From Engraulis encrasicolus (Eukaryota; Chordata; Actinopteri; Clupeiformes; Engraulidae): 64,000 bases of DNA. This document shows positions 42,790 to 53,932 of the stretch, in pieces. The position numbers were made by a program, and so were the translations under genes. The stretch spans positions 1,783,225 through 1,847,224 of the forward strand of contig NC_085876.1 of NCBI RefSeq assembly GCF_034702125.1. Direction: 5' to 3'. Numbering within the stretch: position 1 is the stretch's first letter; each line of letters begins with the position of its first letter. Below the pieces are notes generated by a model. The model did no database searches. It saw nothing but the letters and a program-made list of their open reading frames with translations, and had not been told where the DNA came from.

Positions 42790-43960
42790 CTATTTCCTAA
42801 CTACAGGGACGTTAGTCGATACATAGTAATGACGCTACGACCAAGCTACTAGGGAATGTAATTAAACTAGTCGCTTCGCTACTGCCCAGCACTGAAAACC
42901 AACATACCCAGACGGCACACCAATCTTGCCAACGTCGCCTAGATGCATTTTTGCCGCTGTAAAATACATTGGCAAGACGTCTAAGCGTTAGTTCATCAGC
43001 GAAATGCCGGGCAGACGTGAAAAATGAGCAGTGCCCAGCATCTAGTTGATGAGCTAACGCAATAGCATGCTAACGGTAGCCTTTGTCAATCTTAAGCGCT
43101 GGGAGATGGTCACTCCCAAGTGAGATCACTCCCGGACGTGTAGTCCCAGGTGATTCTATCAATCCCAGGCGTTCTATCCCACCCGATTACATTTCTCGTA
43201 TTATCATACACTACCACATACAAGCAATTTAGGGTTAGGTTTAGGGTTAAGGTTAGGGTTAGGTTTAGGGTACGTAACAAAAAACGAACATCAAAAAGAT
43301 AACTCGCTCGGTGGGCTCGATAGTCTGGCTAGTGGGAGCGAACCGACTGGGGATCGAACCGCGCTGGGAGCGACAAACTGGGAATCATCTTTAGGCAGGG
43401 AAAAAGGCAATTGAGAACGAGCAATGTCAAACAATTTACCATCAACAAGTATACTTAACATATTCACCGTTTCGCTACTGCATTTTGTCATTACGATGCT
43501 CGCAAGTTATCAGAATTTACTAGCGTACAGCAGCAACAAGGAGTAGTCACATTCATTGAGGGGACTTGCGGATCTGTGTTCAGAGGAGCTATTCAATCGC
43601 TCTTGAGTACTGAAACTTTAAACCACAGTTGAGTAAAATTTACTTACATGTATGTGAAGCCCATTTTCCGTTGGTATGTGAGGAACTTTCCCCCATATCG
43701 CCAAGAAACTTGTAACAGTGAAACCACACAGACAGCGCGTGGTTCTGTTCAATCAGATAGGTCGGTGTTGTTGACCGCGGTAGATGGCTTCTTTGTGGCT
43801 TGTGTGTGGAATTCGCATTGTGCGAATTAGTTGTACTGCCACCTAAAGGCTTGGTGTAGAACTAATTTAACCAGAGACAGTCTGTTTTGAACTTCCTTGA
43901 ACAATCCTTGCTTTAGTTCAGAATAATTTAAAAACCAGAGTGGCCAAGCCCATTGATGTG
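42790..43960. other. Largely unannotated; short telomere-like tract
   Basis: TTTAGGG/TTAGGTT units occupy 43227-43271 (AGGGTTAGGTTTAGGGTTAA). They are degenerate and short, so more likely part of a repeat than a fused telomere. No coding region is supported; minus-strand and plus-strand frames here are short. Confidence 0.5.
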
Positions 43961-43964
43961 GATG

Positions 43965-44040
43965 GGGTGAGGGGTGAGGAACCTTTTTAATTCAAAGGGT
44001 CACTTCAAAATGTAGGCTATGTCCAAGAAAGATCATTCAG
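43965..44040 (+). mobile_element. Truncated copy of CAGGGGTGGGGAACC hAT MITE
   Basis: GAGGGGTGAGGAACCTTTTT followed by AAAGGGTCACTTCAAA matches the left end of the element at 44189. The right end is absent. Confidence 0.6.
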
Positions 44041-44188
44041 ATGTTTCTATTCTGATAGCCTATTCGGTTCATTTAAATGTTTATAGCACCGATCGAATTG
44101 TTTGATCAACTTCATTTCTGAGCTTATAGTATCATAATAAAATGTAAGTTACTGACAGCAAAGCTGTGGCTAGTAGAAAGGTTTAATG

Positions 44189-44562
44189 CAGGGGTGGGGA
44201 ACCTTTTTCATTCGAAGGGCCACTTCAAATTCCTACCATGGTCATAAAATCCTCCGGGGGCCGTACTATGAACACAAATCAGGATTTCCCCATGAAATTT
44301 AGGCATATATAGACACCTTTAGGCCTATATAGACATATAGACACCTTTAAAGGTAGACACATTTAAAACAGTCCCCACCTTTTCTAGGTCCCCTGAATAT
44401 AGACTAACTTAATTGCATTGGAAATGTAATTTCTAAGATTCCTTTAGGCCTGCAAAATATGTCATAGGCCTATTTCATGTGAAGTTGCAAAACATTATAA
44501 TGATATCAGGGGCCGGATAAAACGGCCTCAAGGGCCCTCGAGACATAGGTTCCCTACCCCTG
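44189..44562. mobile_element. hAT MITE with perfect 8-bp target duplication
   Basis: Left CAGGGGTGGGGAACC and right GGTTCCCTACCCCTG are inverted repeats. GTTTAATG flanks both sides exactly (44181-44188 and 44563-44570). Same family as 39991-40322. An internal phrase GCCTATATAGACA is duplicated (about 44305-44345). Confidence 0.92.
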
Positions 44563-45180
44563 GTTTAATGGTTAGTGATTCTGAAAAACACCACTGGGCA
44601 GCGTGAACAAACATACACACAGACACACACACACACACATTTTAGTAAAAGGCCAAAAAATGCCCTAGGGCCCCCAACAATCCCGTTGCCTAGGGACCCC
44701 AAAATCCTAGAAACAGGCCTGCCGACCCCCCACTCCCTCCCACCCACCTGACCTCACCCCACCCCACCCCACTTGAAATTGACTGTAGCAGCTCCCGACC
44801 TGATCACTGGCATTTACATATTAAAGGCTCTCCTAAGAAGGGGATGGGAGGGGGGCATGGGGGAGCCGCAAATGCTGTGGCCGCCATGCGCGGACGTTCG
44901 ACTTGCATGACGGGAACGCGGACGACGCATCTAGTATTCATATATGATGTCTGTGCATGGGACACTCAGGGAGATTCATCTCTGCCTCTGACACACACAC
45001 ACACACAACTCCAACATCCAAAATCTTCCTAGAGAACAACTGTGATTGCTTGATTACTGCAAATCATCCATCCTTACAAATGAACTACGGAGAATACGTA
45101 TTCCACAATTATTGCAAGAACAGTGGATGTTTTAATAACTACATTAAAATTGCTCCTTCATTCGGGAACACAGTTATTTT

Positions 45181-45480
45181 CCCCTCCACCAAGGAGGTTA
45201 TGTTTTCATTCACATTTGGTTTGTTTGCCTTTTTTGTCTGTATGTCTGTCAGCAGGATAACTTCAAAAAGTAACAAATGGATTTAGATTAAACTTTGTGG
45301 AGTTGGGGGAACTGATCACAAATCCAGGAATGTTTTAAAGACTCTTCACCATTGCAGGATTGAGCGGATTTTGATATTCCAGTTTCTAACTTCAAAAAAA
45401 TGAGGATGCAACAAAGTCAAATGTTTTATCAAGCAGCTTCCTTGGCGGAAGTCTGCACTCTCTTACTGAATTTAGTTTAT
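45181..45480 (+). repeat. Interspersed repeat with CCAAGGAGGTTATG motif
   Basis: It starts CCTCCACCAAGGAGGTTATG, then has a TTTGTCTGTATGTCTGTCAG stretch, AACAAATGGATTTAG and ends near CTTGGCGGAAGTCTGCACTC. This order of phrases is a widely dispersed repeat in fish and many other animals; I do not know its formal name. The two ends (CCAAGGAGG and CCTTGGCGG) are partly inverted. Confidence 0.55.
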
Positions 45481-45719
45481 AAGGCTTATAAGGGGTATCT
45501 TGTCATTTTTTCTTTTAAAAACTTTTCAGTGACAAAATCATTGTTTTTCAGCATAATTGTAATTCTGCTCCACCATCAGAAGGGTTTCCCACAGTTAAGC
45601 AGAGCTGCAGATTAGCTCTGATCTCCAAAAAGTAGCTAGCTCTGCCTTTTGTATTATGAATGTAGCCATGACGTCATCTAGCGACTTCAAGCGACTTTTC
45701 AGTGCGCCAATTGCGACTT

Positions 45720-46215
45720 AAGGGCAGATTATAGTTCAGCAACGGCGCCTGTTGCTTACGGTCGCTAACCACTGTTGATGTTATAGATCTGCGCACGAGG
45801 TGTCATGTCGTTAGCTACATTTGGCTACATAGCTACAAGGCTACAGTACAGTAGTCAGACTGCAGGCATTGTGCTGCGAGTGCTAAACTGATGTAGTGTT
45901 TGTTTGCTACTTACTAATTCAGTCATTGTAGCTTCATTTATTTACACAGACTAGAAAGAAAGTGTTCGTATTCCACAGAATATTGACAGTTTGGCTCTCG
46001 TAAACTACCGGAGAACTGTGCTGCCACGAGAAGAAGGAAGTCTCGAGACGACCAATCACAGCGCCTTTTCTCTGCGACCTTCGCAACCGTCTGTCGCGTA
46101 GTCAGGATTTTTTTGAGGCGCGCGACGACGGTTGCAGAGCCTCTGCGCGGGGGGTGTGGTCGCGCACAGACGGTTGCACAGGCTCTGCAACCGTCAGCGC
46201 CAATAAGTATAAATT
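45720..46215. repeat. GC-rich repeat block with GCAACCGTC motifs
   Basis: CAACCGTC or its complement occurs at about 46085, 46127, 46160 and 46185, giving inverted pairs (GCAACCGTCTG against CAGACGGTTGC). The edges (CAGATTATAGTTC, about 45725, and CAATAAGTATAAATTGGCC, about 46202) loosely mirror. Probably a decayed MITE. Confidence 0.45.
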
Positions 46216-46599
46216 GGCCTGTAGGCTGATTTCTTTGTGGGTAACACTGAGCAGCACGTTATCTAGTTGTTGGGTTTTTTTTTTAGTTCCATGACAAGGA
46301 GCATTGAAGTCCATAACTACTTCTTTTTCAAGTTCCATAAGTTCCATAACTTTTTTTTCCTGATTCCGGCATGTGCTCCAGATTTCACACATGATAGCAT
46401 TGAATTTTAAAGGTTTGGATTGGCATCAGGAGACCACTCACCTTCAGCAGGCAAGAAAGGTTATTTTATTTTTTGTGCCAAACTGGTAAGATAGGGCCAT
46501 GAGGGCCACCACTGCACCCATGCCTATGCCAACATTCTGTAAAACTCGCTTCCGTCCCGCGACGCTTCACCGCTTTGGTGTGAAACCGGCCTTAGGGTG

Positions 46600-47200
46600 T
46601 CTTCAATCTGTTCAATGTTTCTTCCAGATATGAGTAGTATAGTGAAGAGTCATCAGCATAGATAATTACATTACATTTTACAGCTGCAGACATATCATTT
46701 ACATAATAAGACACAGCAAAGGACCTAAAATTGAACCTTGGGGTACTCCACAAGATATTTGCAAAGGTTCTGACAACAATCGATTTTTATTTGATAGGTA
46801 TGATTTTGACCACTGTTATGATGCCTGGCCAAAACCCATGCATTGCAACGTAGAATAAAGAATTGAATGGTTCGGTGTCAAATGTTTTCTTCAAATCCAA
46901 TTAAAACCATGCCAGTTCAATTTCACTGTCTTGTCTAATATAATCACATAGGTGAGTGAGGCATGTGTCAGGGGAGGGGAGTACGCAGATCTAAAACCAA
47001 ATTGGAGGTCATATAACAAGTTTTGAGTTAAGTACCTCTCCAACTAATCAAAGACCACTCTTTTTAGACATAGTTGGTAGAGTTTTTCAAATCTGTCCTA
47101 CTATTTTTCTTGACTAGAGGGATTACCTTGACCAATTTCATTTCAATGGGAACTTTACCAAGTTGTATCGACAGATTAATTATATGTGCAATGGCGCCCC
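46600..47200 (-). pseudogene. LINE reverse transcriptase relic
   Basis: In shifting minus-strand frames: LQFGFRSAYSP at about 47005, THASLTYVIILD, then KSYLSNKNRLL, CGVPQGSILGPLL at about 46740 and VIIYADDSSLYYS at about 46650, which is the YADD catalytic box. Several stops and frameshifts show it is dead. It is a different lineage from the element at 40925-42445 because the block wording differs (YADD versus FSDD). Confidence 0.82.
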
Positions 47201-47210
47201 TTGTAACATG

Positions 47211-48557
47211 TAGGGTTGAGTACCGAAACTCGGTGCTAGTATGGCACCGGGGGAAATATTAACGGTAGTAACCAGATCGAAATACAACGTGATTTTCGGT
47301 GCCTCAAAATATGCAGCCGCGGCATAATTAGGCTACGCCCACTGTTAACAGCGGCACCGTTTTCAGTCACTCGCAGGAGGAGCAGAAGAAAGCAGTTAAT
47401 TTCCGTCAGTGCTGATATTTTGGTGCTCTGTAAACGCCAGCAGCACTGCTAGTATTAGTGATGCTAATGGAAGTATCCCTCGACAGTTCAACACCACAAA
47501 CCTTAACAAACATCTAAGAATGTTACATTAAACAGAATATGCTGAGTAGTATGAAAAACTTGTTGTGAGGAAGCCAACAGGTTCATCCCCTGCCACTGCA
47601 CATGGTAGCGCATTAAACAGAATATGCTGAGTAGTATGAAAAACTTGTTGTGAGGAAGCCAACAGGTTCATCCCCTGCCACTGCACATGGTAGCTCTGGC
47701 TCTGGGCAAAGTTGAAAATTCAGCGGCATAAAATGCATCTTTACTTGCTTTTAACGTCGGCACACCCCACCTTTATATTCACTCACTTTTCATATCTGCC
47801 TCAACGTGGTGCGATTTCGCCGAGCCTCATGGCATGAACCTGACGCTCGTCATTATTAACTTGTTACTACGCACGCTGTTCTAGTTTAGTTGTGACTCTG
47901 AACACACACGACACCGTCAGCGCTAACGTTGTTCATATCAGCGGTGTTGTTTTTAAAGTTTTAATTGCTATCAACACCCAATCGATTAGTTTTAAATCCA
48001 TGAAACACCTGCAATTGGCTTAATGCCTGCAGATGAGGGGGAGATGCGTTTAGGTCTGTGCAGGTCTGTGGGTCGGACAGAGAGGAGGAGGGGCTCTTCT
48101 TGCACACACGCTGTTTTGAAGCTGTCTGCCTGTTGTTCATTTCCAGTGACAAGTTGTTTTGCTTCTTATATAGGCTGCTGTATGTAGGCCTAGAGTAGAG
48201 ACCAATTTGACTTTGTAATAATTCAGTTAGGCCTACATTTTTTTAAAACAGTTTAATAATTGTATGCTGAAATAGTAAAAAATAATAGGCCTACTGAAGT
48301 TATATTACCAACTTTTCTACTCTGAAATTTCCTATTTGAAAGATGGACTGTACTGTAGGCTACTGTTGGCTATTACATAGGCTACATAAAGTCTTTGTTT
48401 CATTAGAAAATATGTGCTGATTTTAAAATTAATTTTATTATCATTATTATTATTCATTTTTTAAAAGTACCGAAAAAAGTACCGTTTAGGCACCGGCACC
48501 GTTTTAAAAGTATCGATTTGGCACCGGTATCGAATGAAACCCTTTCTATACCCAACC
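47211..48557. mobile_element. hAT-like element with BED zinc-finger remnant
   Basis: The left end TAGGGTTGAGTACCGAAACT and right end ATACCCAACC with inner GGTACCG/CACCGGTATCG phrases are inverted relatives of the TAGGGTTGGGTA hAT ends common in fish. The plus-strand frame near 47485-47525 reads FNTTNLNKHLRMLH, the second half of a BED zinc finger (N-L-x-H-L-x-x-x-H), then EKLVVRKPTGSSPAT. No target duplication was found. Confidence 0.65.
47526..47694. repeat. Tandem duplication, period 85 bp
   Basis: CATTAAACAGAATATGCTGA starts copies at 47526 and 47611, both ending CTGCACATGGTAGC. The copies are essentially identical. They duplicate the region after the BED zinc-finger remnant, so the duplication is recent relative to the decay of the element. 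Confidence 0.95.
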
Positions 48558-48572
48558 AGCCCTTAATGAATC

Positions 48573-49588
48573 CCTAAGAGCATTCTCAAAGGGGAAAAAA
48601 AGATGTGATAAAGAATGGAGGACCGGCAGAGCTGAAGGGTTTGCTGCTGCAGTCAGAAGATTAGAACGACCCGATCATTTCAAAGTGAGTGGTACAACAG
48701 AAAATATTTTTTTGTTATCCGTGTCTCTTGTTTGCAACCGGCGAGAATGTGTGGAAGACCATTAGCATGGGATTTTGTGACTTAAAAATTTACCAAGGAG
48801 CCTCACGAAACACAAATCCTCGGCTACTCATATTCAATGCCAAATTGCTTTGAAGACGTTTGGGGCGTCTTGTGGCTTTGGATGAACAGCACCGGCTAAA
48901 GTAACGTTAGCATGCACAACGCCAAAGTGAAGGAGAACCGTGAGAACGTCTCATTCAGGCAACCTGCTTCAGGAAAGGTTGGCGTTTCGCGGTGGTGATG
49001 AGAGTACACACTCTTCGAATCGTGGGAATTATGTCGAGCTGATGAATGAGATCTCCGCCATTCTGCATGTTGCAACAGGCGTTGGCATTGAGAAGGACAG
49101 GCTTCGACAGTCACGGATGTTTTCATCCAGAAAGAGCGGCGCATGGACCTGATGTACGAGTTAAGGTAAGACCAGTGTTTCCTATGTATGTGAGGCCTGT
49201 GTTTGTGAGACCCGTGGGAAGAGAGAGAATCCGCCGTGATTCTGTCCCGGTTTGTTCGCCGTGGTGCTGTGGTAGTGTTTTGAATCCTGTGTGTGTGTGT
49301 GTTTCATTGAGCATCCGCCGTGATGCTCAAGTTTGTCCACCTTGGTGCTGTGTGGTTTATGTGAGACCACTGTTTGAATCCTGTGTGTGAGTGTGAGAGA
49401 GAGATCTAATAGCATTTTCTGTACGTTTTAATATGTAGGCCTTACTTATGTTAAGAAAGCTATGACATATGAAACTTATAGGTAGGCCTATATGGCAAAT
49501 ATTTACTAATACTGTAGCTGTATATTTGAAAATCTGATATTGTAAAAGTCAGTGCCTCACCAGCCATAAACTTGACCGCACGTCACTG
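48573..49588 (+). mobile_element. Relic of older hAT family, copy 2
   Basis: It aligns with 22150-22700 and 29260-29569 of the hAT element at 21511-29569 and has the family's right end (TTGACCGCACGTCACTG, ending 49588). Its left end is missing; similarity begins at CTAAGAGCATTCTCAAAG next to the element ending 48557. It lacks the 5.86-kb inner hAT, so it shows the uninterrupted arrangement of the older family. Confidence 0.82.
48600..49152 (+). pseudogene. hAT transposase relic (TTF finger, DUF4371 start)
   Basis: In broken frames: SEWYNRKYFF at about 48685, LDEQHRLK at about 48880, MHNAKVKENRE at about 48911 and then QERLAFRGGDESTHSSNRGN with YVEL at about 48970-49040. The last is the hallmark entry to the DUF4371 domain (LAFRGHDE--SSNRGNY-EL). 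Two stops and at least two frameshifts make it nonfunctional. A donor-like AAGGTAAG follows at about 49165. Confidence 0.82.
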
Positions 49589-50545
49589 CGACACACGTAT
49601 ACTTGGTGACCTTCCGGGCCTGTGGACGCCGTGTTGTCGTCTGGCACACCCTGTTACGACGCCTTGTGCGACTCCCCTGCCCTGGCATCTGGGTTACAAG
49701 GGAATGGAAGTGGCAAGCTGAGAGGCGGAGATTATTGTCAGGTGTCGGACGCCCACCCGATGAAGCTCGCCGGCTCATTTGGAAATCCTCCAGCAACCGA
49801 TGCGCCAAATTCTCTCTGAAATGTGGGTATGTTATGTCCTGCTTTGTAATTTGGCGGTGGAGGACATAGCTGTTGAATACAGCCACATCCAGGATGTAGA
49901 AAAACAGCTTCTTGTACCACTTGAAAGTCTTTCTGGAGCAATCAACAGATGTGTTCCGTTTATCCAAATTGTCCACAGACCCCATTTTTTTTTGTATTCA
50001 AGCACACAGGGGGGCTTTGTAACCCTCTCCCCCGTGGCATAGTCCACTTTTCCTGTTGGCACCATGGTTCCGGAATGTACAGTGGACAGCACATAAACAT
50101 CCCGCTTATCATGCCACTTTGTGGCCAGCATCATTCCTGTGTTGAAGTGATCCACCTTACCTTTTGTCATTTTGGCCCTGAATTTTGGCATTCCCATCCA
50201 ATTGGACCTGACGGTACCACAGGCTCCAGTCTTGTGATGTAGAAGGTGGGCAAAAGGCTAGGGCTGCTGTTGTGGTGTCAGGCTGCTTCCTAATCTCCGA
50301 CGCAGACCTGAAGGTCAAGTTTGGGTCTGGTCTGAAGTCTCCTTGTCTCCAGTCGAAGCCCTCACTAGACGGCTCCAGGGCCTCGTCCTCCAGAGCTGTC
50401 AGATTTTCAGGCAGCTCGTCGTCGGACGAGTGTTCCTCTGGAGTTCCCGCAGGTACCTCATCAATCTCGGTAGAGTCGATTGTGAAGATGGCCCTGATTT
50501 CTTCATCTGTGAGTTGACGACTTTTCATTCTTGTTGTCATGTTTC
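49589..50545 (-). pseudogene. piggyBac transposase relic (PGBD-like), core deleted
   Basis: The minus-strand start (50540) has the acidic N-terminus (TDEEIRAIF, EHSSDDELPENLT). At about 50230 it jumps to the late part of the transposase: GTVRSNWMGMPKFRAKMTKG, WHDKRDVYVLSTVHSG, TGERVTKPPCVLEYKKKWG, then after a frameshift GSVDNLDKRNTSVDCSRKTF, KWYKKLFFYILDVAVFNSYV and the Arg-rich start of the C-terminal zinc finger (RTRRRNRVC...KVTKYTCV). The central region with the first two catalytic Asp is missing. The 3' coding end is cut exactly where the hAT relic (48573-49588) begins. Confidence 0.9.
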
Positions 50546-50654
50546 CTAGCTTCCTTCTTCTTCTTCTATAAGATTGTTGTCCTCGCTTTTACTCGTTTTC
50601 ATTTATTTTTCTGAATGAATGAATGGAATCTTTGAGATGCCGGTAAAGTTGTAT

Positions 50655-50865
50655 AAAAAAACTGTGGATGTCATGCTATTGCGCAGAGAAATCATAGCAA
50701 AAGATACAGTTGCCTGCGCAATGTTTGTGCATTCGTGTTGCTTACGACGTGCCGGTATCATTATCTAAAAACTGTGGATGTGATGGATGCAAAGCTATTG
50801 CGCAAACACTTCGTAGAAGAAGATACAATTGCCTGCGTAAGTCTTGTACATCCTTGTTGTTTACT
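50655..50865. repeat. Tandem duplication, period ~107 bp
   Basis: AAAAACTGTGGATGTCATG at 50657 and AAAAACTGTGGATGTGATGG at about 50767 begin copies that share GCTATTGCGCA, AAGATACA, TTGCCTGCG and TTGTTTAC-like phrases. The copies are diverged. It lies upstream of the piggyBac relic start and may be its 5' end. Confidence 0.7.
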
Positions 50866-51230
50866 AACTCAGAGTGCTGGGCTTACTGAGACTACGGGAG
50901 CTCCCGTAAATTAGATGTTTTCAAAACATTAAGGTCTAGTATATCACCGCAACCTTGATTTTTATGTCACTAGCCCTCGCTGGCTGTACGGTTTGACTGA
51001 ACGCGGAATAAATCACAAACGACCCGTTTCGTTTGCTTCATTGTGCTTGTAATGGCTGGCAGAGAAAGGATGTCATTTTACTATGTAGCTTCTGGCCACT
51101 TCGTGGATGTGATATTGTATACTGTACACACAAGCATTGTATTGTATTCTACACACAAGCATATCTCAAATCTATGATTCGGATGAGAAAACGATGATGC
51201 CTAGATGTACCATGCATAAACTCAGTGAAG

Positions 51231-51397
51231 GGGGCGCTGTGGCTGTGGCCCATGGGGACCCCGGTTCGAGTCCGGACGGGGTCATTTCCCAGCCCTACCC
51301 CATCTCTCTCTCTCCACATTCACTTCCTGTCACTCTCCACTATCCTATCAGCAATAAAGGCAAAAAGCCCATAAAAATATCTTTTAAAAATAAAAAA
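51231..51397 (+). mobile_element. tRNA-derived SINE with 15-bp target duplication
   Basis: It starts GGGGCGCTGTGGCTGTGGCC, has a B-box in CCCCGGTTCGAGTCCGG and a fish-type body (GGGTCATTTCCCAGCCC, CACTTCCTGTC, CAATAAAGGCAAAAAGCCC) with an A-rich tail. ATAAACTCAGTGAAG flanks both sides exactly (51216-51230 and 51398-51412), showing target-primed retrotransposition. Relative to full-length relatives it seems to lack part of the tRNA head between the A and B boxes. Confidence 0.95.
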
Positions 51398-51489
51398 ATA
51401 AACTCAGTGAAGCTCACCGGAGCTTGCGAATGAACGTGATGTTTTTAGCCGTAGCATTGCCGGTAGGCCACTAATGGAAGGGCATTTCT

Positions 51490-51528
<39 letters not shown>
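51490..51528. repeat. (AC)n microsatellite
   Basis: About nineteen AC units. From here to 52620 the sequence is CA-rich with many broken repeats and no coding region. Confidence 0.95.
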
Positions 51529-51530
<2 letters not shown>

Positions 51531-52231
51531 GTGGGTAATTCTGGTTGTCATTACACCACACTACAGATTTTTTTTTCCCCCTGTGAGTCAGAGAAGAGTA
51601 AAATGGCAGAATAAAGAAGAAACAGATGAAGGGGAGATGGTGTGAATAGACAGATAAATATAGAAAAGAAAAAAATGCAAAGATGAGAGAAGAGCATTAT
51701 TTTAAGAGGGAAGAACATGAAGTAAGGAAAATTGGATGATTGACTTCTTACTCAGCCCAGGAGACTATGGTTCACAATTAAAGAGGTGGGCAATGGCACA
51801 CACATTCACATATGCATACACACATGCACAGACACACGCATGCACTCACTGACAAACACAAATGCACGCACACACACACATAGAGAGACACAGACACACA
51901 TTCATACGCACAGGCACACACACACAGAAGGCTAGGCTGTTCCATAAGTGGCTCTGAATATGTGCCTCAGAGAAATAAAAGTAACATAGTCGCAACAGAG
52001 ACACAACGAAAAGAGGCTATAAAAGGACAGGAAAGTACACTCATAGTGGGCAAATGGTATAGCAATACACAAACACACACAGTCGAGTTGACTATACAAT
52101 CAGTATCAATGACCTCTTCAAATGAAACATGTAATCTGTGTCTGTGTCTGTGTGAGACACTTTTGATACTGCACAACAAATCCAAGAGGAGATATTGATA
52201 AAAAATAATGAATAGGCCTACTTCACACACA

Positions 52232-52287
<56 letters not shown>
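52232..52287. repeat. (AC)n microsatellite
   Basis: About 28 AC units, followed by further interrupted CA tracts at 52307-52320, 52383-52397, 52493-52506 and 52612-52628. Frames on both strands are repeat artefacts. Confidence 0.95.
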
Positions 52288-52289
<2 letters not shown>

Positions 52290-52674
52290 GCCTCAAGGTG
52301 TGCTCACACACACACACACACTCAGAAGGTCTTAACACACACACTTACACATACGCACGCATGCACACTCGCACGCGCGCGCACACACACACACACAGAG
52401 CCTAAGGCGCAGGCTTATACCAGCTCAGCGTCAACACCACAGAAGCAGATGCTTCCTATTAGCAGCATATAAGAGGCTCAGTGTCAATCAAACACACACA
52501 CACACACTCACATGCACACAAAGATACATGTAGATATCACGCCTTTTGACCTGCAGCTTGCTCAAACGCTCACAAACATTCAATGTGCGCACAGGCAGGC
52601 ACGCACACATACACACACACACACACACCACCTAAATGTAGCTGAAAAATGGAACTCAGTTTATCGCTCTAAAT

Positions 52675-53126
52675 CAGGGGTCAGGAACCTATGGCTCTAG
52701 AGCCACATGTGGCTCTTTTGGGAACTGTATATGGCTCTTATTTATCTGGGGTTGCCAACCATCCCTTGAAATACGGAATGGTCCTATATTTATAAATAAA
52801 AGTACAGGTTCCATATTTAGTTGAAACGGAACATGGGACGTTAAAATGTTTTAAAATGAAGGAAATTACATCTTAGAAATACAACATTTTCGGGGGGAGG
52901 ACTCCCAGACCCTCACCATAATGATGTTGACAGTTGGCAACCCTCTACCTACATGTTATCAATTCAATTAATAACTTGACAGTACACTCTAAGATTGTTG
53001 GGCTTCATTGAAATACATGCTTTTAATTGTATTCAGTGTTTTTAAAATGGTATGGCTCTCGTGAAATTTTCCTTTTCAGAAATTGGCATTCATGGCTCTC
53101 TCAACCAAAAAGGTTCCTGACCCCTG
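52675..53126. mobile_element. hAT MITE (CAGGGGTCAGGAACC ends)
   Basis: Left CAGGGGTCAGGAACC and right GGTTCCTGACCCCTG are perfect 15-bp inverted repeats. Flanks CTCTAAAT (52667-52674) and CTCTTAAT (53127-53134) match at 7 of 8. ATGGCTCT occurs several times near both ends. A second element is nested at 52746-52945. Confidence 0.92.
52746..52945. mobile_element. Nested element with GGTTGCCAAC ends
   Basis: CTGGGGTTGCCAACC at 52746 and AGTTGGCAACCCT ending about 52944 are inverted repeats. The flanking MITE sequence (GGCTCTTATTTAT / TACATGTTATC) is interrupted between them. A target duplication was not clear. Confidence 0.6.
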
Positions 53127-53407
53127 CTCTTAATCAAAGTTCCAGCATTTTTGCACATGTGAAAATACAACTTCAAGCGCAAGCAGCAATTCTCTTATAG
53201 CCTCTCATGGCACTCTTGAGTCTTAGTCTTTTTAACTTACATGTATTGCCAATGCACACATTCTGTTTCTGAAAGCATAACATGAAAACATGCACACATT
53301 AAACATAAAAATGAAATAATTCTATCTCAGTTAAAACAGAAAAAAGGAGATGATGAGAAAGCGTATCCACAGAAGTGTAAGCAGCTAGCCCAGCAGGATC
53401 ATCTTCA

Positions 53408-53409
<2 letters not shown>

Positions 53410-53453
<44 letters not shown>
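53410..53453. repeat. (CA)22 microsatellite
   Basis: Uninterrupted CA repeat. Confidence 0.95.
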
Positions 53454-53454
<1 letters not shown>

Positions 53455-53565
53455 GGTCAATGTGCCAGATAAATCCTCTCATTTTCCGACATGTGTTTGG
53501 CCTCATTACATTATCCAGAAACGTCTTCAGTGTTTACAGAACCTCTCCATCAGGCCTAGAAGTGG

Positions 53566-53689
<124 letters not shown>

Positions 53690-53932
53690 AGAGAGATAGA
53701 TTCACTTAGCACCCTGTCAAGATCTCTCAATGCAAACTGTCTGAATACGTACAAGTAAGAATGTCAGCTTCCCTCCATGAGAAGTAATGAAACATGCACG
53801 CATGCACGCATCTCAATGTGAGTCAGTGGGGTACAGATCAAGAGCCTTCTATGTTAATCTAAATGCATGGTCAGGAGCTCACTGCCTACTGGGAACATAT
53901 TTGTTTTTCCTTTATAAATATGGTTATATTAA

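Noticed and set aside
43227..43271. Interstitial telomere
   Set aside because: Only about seven degenerate TTAGGG-like units; similar short phrases occur in dispersed repeats in this window.
43345..43375. Possible tRNA-like SINE on the minus strand (GGTTCGATCCCC)
   Set aside because: A perfect B-box-like string is present, but there is no A-box at the expected distance and no body or tail.
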